From contig JBJXHC010000092.1 in the NCBI GenBank assembly GCA_046160825.1, positions 16,023 through 80,022 of the forward strand: DNA of 64,000 nucleotides, in the 5' to 3' direction. Made by a program: the position numbers and the translations under genes. This DNA is from JBJXHC01 sp046160825. Lineage in GTDB: Bacteria; Bacteroidota; Ignavibacteria; UBA10030; UBA6906. This document shows positions 1-8,474 of this stretch, piece by piece (position 1 is the first letter of the stretch; every line of letters begins with the position of its first letter). A model generated the notes under the pieces. The model searched no databases, had not been told where the DNA came from, and worked only from the letters and a program-made list of their open reading frames with translations.

Positions 1-3000
1 TAAGAATGCGTCCATTGGTTGCCAGTTCTCTTCACGCGCAGATAGATCGGATTTCCCGGTGTGATCGGAATATTGAGTTTTGTTGTCGGTACGCCATTAA
101 CAAAAACGGCGGCAAAGGCATTTGTAGTTGAAGCATTCTTCACGAAATCAAATCGAATGAAGTTTGCCAGGTCCTGCTGTACAATGAACCCTTGCAACTG
201 ATACTTGTACGCCTGGTTCGACGCGAACTTTCCTTCGATCTCAAAATTGGTATTGTTCGACGGTTGCATGACGCGCGGTGCGAAGTTGCCGTCAGCCCAC
301 ACATCATGCGCCGTTCCACCGGGGACAGTGATTTGCAACTGTGATCCGGTCATGCTGATTGACGCATCGCCGCGTGGGTTGTAGTATGTCCATAAGTTCG
401 AATTCAAGCTCACAGCGTTGAAGTTGTCCGAGACAATTGTTGATAAGGAGACGCCACCTGTTGATCCCTTGATCTGTGGTGTTCCTTCAACAACGACAAC
501 ATCCTTGTAGGCAGAGCGGATTACTTTTGATGTCGAACTGTAGGTTGAATCCTCAGCAAGACCAAACGTAAACGTGTATGGCGACGTATTGATATACCGG
601 ATACAGCACGGATCCTTACGACCAAATCCAAACACGGTCATGGCGCTGTCCATGTGACGATAGTAGTCATTGATATTATTGGCCTCATGCATGGCTACAT
701 ACAAGACGCGTGACATATTCGCATCGCCAAAATATGCCCACTCATCTCCGGCCATATCTGCGGACCATGCTTGCGAAGCAAGTGTGCGCGCACCGGAGGA
801 GCGAACCACAAAGTCGCTTCCGATTTCGAGGTTACCGCCGGGTGTTCCCTCATACAACCACCAATAACTTGCGCCATTCTTTACCATTGTCATTCGCGCG
901 TAGGTCGGGAAAATATCCCACACTGCTGCCCATTTATTATCAAGGGTAACCGATCGGAACCTGGTATGTAAGGGCCCCTGGAATTCAACCGTGGTGGAAG
1001 AAGTGGTAAACCCGGGATGGAAAACGTCGCCCGCGTTCGGAATGCCACGGAATTCACCGGAGGCTCGACCGTACGGATGGTAGCCAATCCAGTCATTTCC
1101 ATTCTGATCGAACAGACTTGCAAAACCACCACCTGCTTTGTGATAGAAGTACGTTCCGGCAGTTGTCACGATCTTGAAGGATTGCTGTCCCTCGAAATCA
1201 GCGGTATCGCCGATGCTCACGCGCGCCGGGAGAACCAGAGGTGCAAACGGCCCGCTACCGACGGTATCAAAATATACATCAAAGAGCCTGGTCATATTCG
1301 AAGGCGTAACTCCTTCCATAAGGAAAATCAACGTCCCAGATGCCTTTGCTGCCGGATCGAAATCAGTATCCCTATTGAACTGCGCCTGAACTATCGTATC
1401 AAGAATTGATCCTGCAGAATCCACCTCGACGAGACGAATGGAGTTCTCATTGAACGTGCCGCTGGTTCCCAATGAAGCGAGTGCAATGGAGAAGTCGAGG
1501 GCATACTCGACAGGTTTGTCATGTCTCTCATAGCCATTTGTGTGTACCTGCAAGGGTACCCTGAAATGCCATGCATCGTTCCACCACGGAAGTGGTACTG
1601 CAGGCGCTACATAGACCGTTGCAGTGTTTGTCATGATGCTGCCATAGATATTGGATATCAAACACCGGAATGTTGTTCCATCATCATCCAACGAAAGTGG
1701 TTGCGTGTTGTATACTGGAGAAGTTCCCCCGGAAATATCGATGCCGTTCTTCTGCCACTGATATACAAGCGGATCACTCCCTGATGCAACAACACCGAGC
1801 GTTGCACGCAATCCTTCAGACGAGTACTTATCCACCGGCTGCGTGATAATCGTTGGTGGTACGCCGTCCTCGGGGCTGATGGGGCTGGCAGCGTTGAACA
1901 CAAAGTCGATGATCCCGGTAAATGCCGGAGGCGCAGTGCCGGCATTCCCAAAGAACACTCCAACAGAGTCGCAAACAATACTGCGTGTAAAACTCCCGGC
2001 AGTAGTGTACGAGGCGCCGGTGCGTGAGTACGATACCGTCCAGAGGTTGCCTTGACGGTTGACCTTCAAATAGAGCGGCTGAATTCCTTTTGCAACCGTG
2101 TTGACGTTGACGTGTGTCGTTGCCACACCATTGATGAGACTTGCCGAGAATACACGCGTAATATTTGATGTCGCGTGAGTGACGAAATCAAATCGCATAA
2201 AATTGGTGGGACTCTGCTGGACAAGGATTCCCTGGAGCTGGTGAACATTGGAAACCCCGGACTCGAACTTCACCTCAAGTTCAAAGTTGCTGTTATTTGT
2301 TCTTTGCATAATACGCGGAGCGTGGTTACCGGTCGTCCAAACATCATGACTCACGCCGGCTGGGAGAGAAATGTGGAGTCTGGCATTCTGCGTGCCGTGA
2401 CCCGAGAATGACATCGTTGCATCATTCTTGGGATTGATGAATCTCCATACTGCGGTGTTCAAAGCACCCGTGTGGAAATCATCTGAAATAAATGTCGATG
2501 GCGGATATGTGACGTTCAGGGTTGCACTCATGCTCGTATCGGCATTCTGTGCGTTGCTGACAATGCAACGGAACATCGCGGCGTTGTCTGCGGCAACTGT
2601 AACCGCCGGTGTTTTATAAGTTGCATTTGTCGCCCCCGGAATATTCATCCCGTTTCTCTGCCATTGATAGTGCAGTGGCGGAGTACCTATGACAGCCAGG
2701 GTGAACATTGCCGAGTCGCCTTCGGCGACAGTCTGGTTTGCCGGCTCACCGACAATTGAAACAGCAAGCCCGCCCGTTCCGCCATCTTCCGGGGCGATAA
2801 TATGCGAGGTGTTGAAAAAATAGTCGATGATCGCGGTATATGTCGGCGGATTGGTTCCGGAATTTGCCACGTAGGGCCCGACCGCTGTTACGGTCATGTT
2901 ATGGACAAAGCTGGTAGCCAGTGTCCAAGTGATCCGATCATAGGAATAATACAACATCCACATATCGCCGAGGCGCTTTACTCGCATGTACTCCGGTGTT

Positions 3001-6000
3001 CCGGTTGTAACTATCTGATTGAATTTCGCTGTGTACGAGCCATGGGCAACTGTTCCTGAGAATATCCGCGTCGAGGTGCCACTTGTCGAATAGTCGAAAC
3101 GGACAAAGTTGTTCGCATCCTGTTCAACGAGTATTCCATGGACCTGAATCTGTGATGTCAATGGCGACTCAAACCTTGTCTCCAGCTCAAAGCTGGCGTT
3201 GTTCGCCGGTTGCATAAGGCGGGCAGAAGTATTTGCCGGTGACCATGCTTCATGCTTCATCCCGGCCGGAAGAGTAATTGCTACTCGTGACTCAACCGTT
3301 CCCGCTCCCTGAATTTCCACGCTTGCATCATTGCGAGGGTTGACAAAGTTCCAGAGGGCAGTATTCAAATTGGCGGCGCTAAAATCGTCAGAGACAATGG
3401 TGGAAACATTGTCAAGCGGAGTAACGGTCACTTTGCCTATTGTTGCGCGAACGTGATGTGCAACCAACAGCAGACATCCGGATTGAGGAGCAACGATTGG
3501 TTCCTGACCCGTGAGGTTCCAGTTTTCCGGTTCGGGTGTACCATCCACCCACACCTTCATACTGTACAATGCGCCGGTTCCCGGGGTTGACTTCGCCCTC
3601 ATCTTAAACATATAACGCGTATTCATGTTGAGTGTGAAAGTCGGATCTTCAGCAATCAATCGGAGTTCATCGCCAATGATCGCAAGTCTCTGTGTGCCGT
3701 TCATTTCCCAGTTGTGCGTTCCAAATCCACCCAACGGAAGGAATCCGCTCTTTGGTTGAAAGCCCGCCGCACTTGTAGGCCTGTCTTCGCTATGTCCCGG
3801 CCAGCGAAGCAGGAATCCAATCAATGCGCCGTTACTCGGTGATTTGAATCCAGCAGAATCGATGGACGATATCGTTACCGGCATGGTTACTTCATAATCA
3901 ACCCAGTTCTCCTCACCGATGGCGACAAGACGATCATAGCCTGGCTCAAGAATCTTTAACTGACCATTCTCAAGTCCCCATTTTCCGTCGACAACCTGGA
4001 CGACGTCTTCGATCCGGTTCACTGTTGCCCAGTCGACTTCATAGCTCTTTGGCCATTTGTTGGCCGAGGTATAGTTGACCGTAACCGTTTCCCTCGCAAC
4101 AGTCATTTGACTGTCCATTGCAGTAATGATAATCTGATTGGAACCTTCAAGAAGCCGACTGCGAAGAAGGTCAATATTGAAATCACCCTTTTTTTGTAAA
4201 CGGCGTGTATCCGGTCCAACGCCAAGGATGGAGTCAGGGCTTCCATTCAGTGAATATATGAGAGATGCAATGCCGTGTTCATCTGTAATATTACCGAGTA
4301 TGTTGATGCGTGGTACCGGGTTTCCGATGTGTCCAAAATCTTGAGTCTTACCGTACCACATCGAGAAGACGGGAGGTGTCGGAGTTGCCGTTGAAATCAC
4401 AACGTCGAGTCCAGTTGTCGAGTTTCCGACCGCGTCGACAGCTCTGAGTCGGAAATGATACGTGTTCTGTGGATTGAGGCCGAGCACCTGGAGTGAATGA
4501 TTCATCCGATGATCTTCATGCGTTACAGTACCCAATTCGTATGCGGTTGTAAGACCATAATCGACGACACCATTTGTCGGTTCATCGGTAATCCAGTTCA
4601 CGGAGAAGCCGATTGATCCGGGGAACGGCTGGATCTTTGCAATCACCGGCGCAAAAGTGTCGGTCGCGGTTCCGCTGTCTTCATGCACGATTGGGTCGGC
4701 TGTGAGGAAGAAATAGTCCACAAGACTTGTGAATGCCGGCGCGTTTGATCCGCTGTTTCCTGCAAATGGACCGATGGCAGTGACGTTGATGTTGTGAGTA
4801 AAGCTCGCTGCCGCAATCCAGTTCACCCCATCGTATGAATAGTACTGATTCCATTGATTGCCCTGACGCTTGACCCGCAAATACAACGGACTCCCATCCG
4901 CAATGGGGACATCGTAGCGTGTCGTCGGATCGTTGTTGACGAGCGACGCAGCGAAAATATCAATCTTGTTCCTGTCCCGGACAAAGTCAAAGCGTAGATA
5001 GTTGTCAACATCCTGCTGTACCATGATACCTTGAATCTGATATTCTCCATTCATTGGAGAATCAAACTTTGCTTCCACTTCGAAGTTGGTGTTGCTTATT
5101 TCCTGGAGGATGCGGCCCGATGTATTTCCGAGATTCCACACGTCATGTACGGAGCCTGCCGGTAGTGCAATCGACACACGAGCGTCGGGAGTGTTCGTGC
5201 CAGTCATTGAAAGAAAAGCGTCACCCACCGGATTAACGAACGTCCAGCGATTTGGATCAAGTCCGAACACATTGAAGTCATCGGACACAATCCCTGAAGG
5301 ATGTTTAGCGACATGGAGTGTGACGGTATTACTGGTTGCCGTCCCATGGGTATTTGTCACGATAGACTTGTACGTTGTTCCGCTATCGGCCAATACCACA
5401 ATGGGCGTCGTGTATGACGCGCTGGTTGCGCCGGCAATATCAACGTTGTTCTTTCTCCACTGATATGCCAGTACCGGAGAGCCAACCGAGGCAATACTGA
5501 AAGTTACTGTTTCACCTACGCTTGTGGTTTTGTCAACAGGCTGTGTGATAATCGACGGTGGCACCGCACTTCCATCTTCCGGCGAAATCGGTGAAGCTGT
5601 ATTGAAAAAATAGTCCGTGAGTGACGTGAATGCGGGTATGGGCGATCCTGCATTACCGGCAAAGAGACCCACGCGGCCGACCGCCAAAATGAACGTGAAA
5701 CTCCCGGCACTCGTCCATGATGTCCCGTTCTGTGAATAGTAAGTCGTCCATGTATTGTTCACCCTTTTTACCCGGAGGTACAGCGGATTTCCGGATGGAA
5801 TGGTTGTGTTAAAGCGTGTTGTCGGGACATTGTTGACCACGTTCGCAGCAAAGACCCTTGTCTCAGAGCTTCTTCGGACAAAATCGAATCGTACATAGTT
5901 GCTAAGATTCTGCTCAACAATAATTCCGTTCATTTGATACTGACTGTTCATCTGTGATTCAAACTTTGTTTCAACTTCGAAGTCAGTATTGTTCGCGACC

Positions 6001-8075
6001 TGGAGAATCCGGGGTGCAAGCGCACCACTGCTCCAGAGATCATGTTCATATCCTGCCGGCACTTGAATTGACAGGTGGGCTGAATTTGTACCCGCACCTA
6101 CGGTGGTGAGTGTGGATGGCTGGCCTGGGTTCATAAATTCCCACAACGAGCGATTCAATTGTGCCGCGTTGAAATCATCTGAAACGATAATGGACGGCGG
6201 AGCTGTTGATGATACTGAAAGGACTCCGGTATTGCTTGTCACTGAGCCGGCAAGATTGGTCACAACGCAACTGAATGTCGCGCCATTGTCTGCAAGTGTT
6301 GTTACCGGTGTTGAGTACCATGGACTCGTCGCGCCTATGATATCAATACCGTTCTTTTTCCATTGAAATGAGAATGGGGTTGAGCCGGCGGAGGCGATGC
6401 TAAATGTTGCAGCTTTGCCGACTGCAACAGCGATATTTGCAGGCTGCCGAACAATCGTTGGCGGCACGGCTACAACGCTCATGATGGCTGCGTTGCTCGT
6501 GGCGATACCAGCGGTGTTTGACACCACACACCGGTACGTCGCGCCATGGTCGAGCATTGTGGCCGGAGGCGTTGTATAGGTTGTGCTGGTTGCGCCCGTA
6601 ATGTTCACGTTGTTCCGTTGCCATTGAAAACTGAGCGGACCGGAGCCCGATGCCGCAACAGTGAATGTTGCAGTTGCTCCATCATCCACCGTGACATTTG
6701 ACGGGTGGTGAGTTATTGCAGGCGGAGTCGGGGGTGCCGTATTGTATCGAACAAGAACTCCCGGTCCGGGCCAAAGAACGTCAATGCCGTGATGGGATGA
6801 GAGCGAATTTACTACGATGGCGTTGCTACCGGAGTGGAGCGCACTGACTGGTATATCAACGATATCCAGGTTCAGGAAATTAGCGACGCCAATCAGGCTA
6901 TTGGGTATTGTATAGTTGTTCACCTTGTAATAATGAGTCTGAGTGGGTAACTCGGCAGCCTCGTCGGTACCGTTCCATGTCTTGATAACAAACTTCGCCG
7001 CAAGAGCCCTGGAGAGACTATCCGAAGCTGGGACGGTGAAATTTACGGTCTTGGTTGCACGCAAGTGCGAAACGTTGAATCGTTCCTGCATATTTGTGAC
7101 AGGATAATACTTCACCGAAATCGTATCTCTATGAAGAGTCAATCCGGAAATTTCATTTGTAACAAACCAGACACCATTGTTGTCACGGATACGCGCGAGC
7201 ATCTTGATGCTTCCGGCCTGCTGATTTGGTATCCAGTCTGTGTTCCATGTGACCTGATAGGGTGCGAAGGTTGCCGTACCAACATGATTTTTCGTCGTCA
7301 TCGATCCATCAGTTTTTGCACGATGATAACTATGCTGATACCCTCCATACAAACCGTCGCCATCGGGATCAATGCCATTATATGAAGCGAAGAACTCCAC
7401 GCGACTGATACCGGTCGAACTCTGCACATTTGCCGCAACTGTTGGATTGTCTGTGAGTATTCCGTTTGCTCCCGGCGTAGTAATTGTACCGGTCGGATGC
7501 GGTTTGCTCGGATCATAGTACACACGAACGATGATACCGTACCACCCCCACATGCCCCAGTTGAATCCATAGCATGTTTGGGCACCACTCGTTCCTTCAA
7601 TTGTGTTTGTGCCTGTTTTCAGATGACTTATCGGAATGCTGATCACTGGATTGAGTTGATAGTAGTAACACTGTCCTTGCGAGCCAACGGGAATGCCGTT
7701 AGCCGGACCCAGCTCCGGTATAGTAGTCCACGCATTGTTGTTGAACCGAAACTTCTTGCCCGTCGTGCCAATGTGGCCACCAAACTGATCAATGAGTACT
7801 TCGGCTCGAATGGCGTTGGTCAGGTCGTTGATCGACATACTGAGAATGGGATTTGGTTTGAACTGCTGAGCGCTGGAATGCAGCGCGGCAGGATCAGTGA
7901 CTCGCCAGTCTCTCGTGCTCGAACTCATCGTGCGGCTGAACTCCTTGTACACTTCACCGGGTTGAGGTGAGAGAAGGAACTGAGCCTTTGCCGTTTCATT
8001 CGCCATTGTCATCATCAAAGCAAGAATGACGAAATGTACGAGAGACAACATTTGACGTGAATTTCTGCAAACCAT
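1..8075 (-). CDS. Giant secreted modular protein A (Ig-like / DUF1349-like lectin / DUF2341), C-terminus outside the window
   Basis: The reading frame is open from an ATG at 8075 to the window edge, about 2691 codons; I checked that the codons at positions 3-53 are in frame with this start. The start follows a GGAGG at 8082-8086. A signal peptide precedes the mature sequence beginning near AQFLLSPQPGE. Modules in protein order, by position: N-terminal WGGH module (about 7985-6740), two Ig-like domains (6735-6215), lectin 1 (6200-5580), Ig (5575-5310), lectin 2 (5300-4680), FN3-like (4675-4380), a spacer plus a second lectin-like fold (4370-3425), lectin 3 (3415-2790), Ig (2780-2510), lectin 4 (2500-1880), Ig (1860-1610), DUF2341-type module (1600-480) and lectin 5, truncated by the window. 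It is probably a secreted, glycan-binding surface protein. Its missing end may carry a T9SS tail like its neighbours; that is inference. Confidence 0.88.
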   Translation of the reverse strand, partial: MVCRNSRQMLSLVHFVILALMMTMANETAKAQFLLSPQPGEVYKEFSRTMSSSTRDWRVTDPAALHSSAQQFKPNPILSMSINDLTNAIRAEVLIDQFGGHIGTTGKKFRFNNNAWTTIPELGPANGIPVGSQGQCYYYQLNPVISIPISHLKTGTNTIEGTSGAQTCYGFNWGMWGWYGIIVRVYYDPSKPHPTGTITTPGANGILTDNPTVAANVQSSTGISRVEFFASYNGIDPDGDGLYGGYQHSYHRAKTDGSMTTKNHVGTATFAPYQVTWNTDWIPNQQAGSIKMLARIRDNNGVWFVTNEISGLTLHRDTISVKYYPVTNMQERFNVSHLRATKTVNFTVPASDSLSRALAAKFVIKTWNGTDEAAELPTQTHYYKVNNYTIPNSLIGVANFLNLDIVDIPVSALHSGSNAIVVNSLSSHHGIDVLWPGPGVLVRYNTAPPTPPAITHHPSNVTVDDGATATFTVAASGSGPLSFQWQRNNVNITGATSTTYTTPPATMLDHGATYRCVVSNTAGIATSNAAIMSVVAVPPTIVRQPANIAVAVGKAATFSIASAGSTPFSFQWKKNGIDIIGATSPWYSTPVTTLADNGATFSCVVTNLAGSVTSNTGVLSVSSTAPPSIIVSDDFNAAQLNRSLWEFMNPGQPSTLTTVGAGTNSAHLSIQVPAGYEHDLWSSGALAPRILQVANNTDFEVETKFESQMNSQYQMNGIIVEQNLSNYVRFDFVRRSSETRVFAANVVNNVPTTRFNTTIPSGNPLYLRVKRVNNTWTTYYSQNGTSWTSAGSFTFILAVGRVGLFAGNAGSPIPAFTSLTDYFFNTASPISPEDGSAVPPSIITQPVDKTTSVGETVTFSIASVGSPVLAYQWRKNNVDIAGATSASYTTPIVVLADSGTTYKSIVTNTHGTATSNTVTLHVAKHPSGIVSDDFNVFGLDPNRWTFVNPVGDAFLSMTGTNTPDARVSIALPAGSVHDVWNLGNTSGRILQEISNTNFEVEAKFDSPMNGEYQIQGIMVQQDVDNYLRFDFVRDRNKIDIFAASLVNNDPTTRYDVPIADGSPLYLRVKRQGNQWNQYYSYDGVNWIAAASFTHNINVTAIGPFAGNSGSNAPAFTSLVDYFFLTADPIVHEDSGTATDTFAPVIAKIQPFPGSIGFSVNWITDEPTNGVVDYGLTTAYELGTVTHEDHRMNHSLQVLGLNPQNTYHFRLRAVDAVGNSTTGLDVVISTATPTPPVFSMWYGKTQDFGHIGNPVPRINILGNITDEHGIASLIYSLNGSPDSILGVGPDTRRLQKKGDFNIDLLRSRLLEGSNQIIITAMDSQMTVARETVTVNYTSANKWPKSYEVDWATVNRIEDVVQVVDGKWGLENGQLKILEPGYDRLVAIGEENWVDYEVTMPVTISSIDSAGFKSPSNGALIGFLLRWPGHSEDRPTSAAGFQPKSGFLPLGGFGTHNWEMNGTQRLAIIGDELRLIAEDPTFTLNMNTRYMFKMRAKSTPGTGALYSMKVWVDGTPEPENWNLTGQEPIVAPQSGCLLLVAHHVRATIGKVTVTPLDNVSTIVSDDFSAANLNTALWNFVNPRNDASVEIQGAGTVESRVAITLPAGMKHEAWSPANTSARLMQPANNASFELETRFESPLTSQIQVHGILVEQDANNFVRFDYSTSGTSTRIFSGTVAHGSYTAKFNQIVTTGTPEYMRVKRLGDMWMLYYSYDRITWTLATSFVHNMTVTAVGPYVANSGTNPPTYTAIIDYFFNTSHIIAPEDGGTGGLAVSIVGEPANQTVAEGDSAMFTLAVIGTPPLHYQWQRNGMNIPGATNATYKTPAVTVAADNAAMFRCIVSNAQNADTSMSATLNVTYPPSTFISDDFHTGALNTAVWRFINPKNDATMSFSGHGTQNARLHISLPAGVSHDVWTTGNHAPRIMQRTNNSNFELEVKFESGVSNVHQLQGILVQQSPTNFMRFDFVTHATSNITRVFSASLINGVATTHVNVNTVAKGIQPLYLKVNRQGNLWTVSYSRTGASYTTAGSFTRSIVCDSVGVFFGNAGTAPPAFTGIIDFVFNAASPISPEDGVPPTIITQPVDKYSSEGLRATLGVVASGSDPLVYQWQKNGIDISGGTSPVYNTQPLSLDDDGTTFRCLISNIYGSIMTNTATVYVAPAVPLPWWNDAWHFRVPLQVHTNGYERHDKPVEYALDFSIALASLGTSGTFNENSIRLVEVDSAGSILDTIVQAQFNRDTDFDPAAKASGTLIFLMEGVTPSNMTRLFDVYFDTVGSGPFAPLVLPARVSIGDTADFEGQQSFKIVTTAGTYFYHKAGGGFASLFDQNGNDWIGYHPYGRASGEFRGIPNAGDVFHPGFTTSSTTVEFQGPLHTRFRSVTLDNKWAAVWDIFPTYARMTMVKNGASYWWLYEGTPGGNLEIGSDFVVRSSGARTLASQAWSADMAGDEWAYFGDANMSRVLYVAMHEANNINDYYRHMDSAMTVFGFGRKDPCCIRYINTSPYTFTFGLAEDSTYSSTSKVIRSAYKDVVVVEGTPQIKGSTGGVSLSTIVSDNFNAVSLNSNLWTYYNPRGDASISMTGSQLQITVPGGTAHDVWADGNFAPRVMQPSNNTNFEIEGKFASNQAYKYQLQGFIVQQDLANFIRFDFVKNASTTNAFAAVFVNGVPTTKLNIPITPGNPIYLRVKRTGNQWTHS

Positions 8076-8474
8076 CAAGAACCTCCGAAGTGCCACGTGA
8101 TCCCGTGAAATCATTTTGAATTCTTAGTCTATGGTGATTGAATTTCGGAGGGATTTCACCGGTTCATACTGGCCCCCCCGACCATTGTACGAACTCAACA
8201 TCAGGAGGGCACAATTCTCCCTCTTCTGATGGACACAATATCTAAAAAGCCAGGCAATAGAAGGGTGACGCAGATTACACGCCTGATGAAAACAGCCTTA
8301 CACGATCTGGTTCAATCCGGTCCGTGTGAGGCCGTAATATGGTAGGAAGAGTAGAGTGAGTTATCGGTGTTCTGAATCACCGAAGTGGCAATATTATTGA
8401 GCAAAAACCCATGAAAACGCCAAAAGGACGGCGCAAGAAAACCGCCGTCCTTTTGACATGAATAAAAGGCAGAG
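8076..8474. other. Intergenic region between giant genes B and A
   Basis: This 399-base gap contains no credible gene. It holds the terminator of gene B (separate entry) and an 8-bp inverted repeat, GTGAAATC at 8105-8112 and GATTTCAC at 8152-8159, separated by 39 bases in the leader of gene A. I found no convincing -35/-10 pair for gene A. Confidence 0.5.
8422..8454 (-). terminator. Rho-independent terminator downstream of gene B
   Basis: Perfect 12-bp arms (AAAAGGACGGCG at 8422-8433 and its complement at 8443-8454) flank a 9-base loop, 20 bases beyond the stop codon of gene B. The arm ends in T residues on both strands, so it could work in either direction, but gene B is the obvious client. 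Confidence 0.85.
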
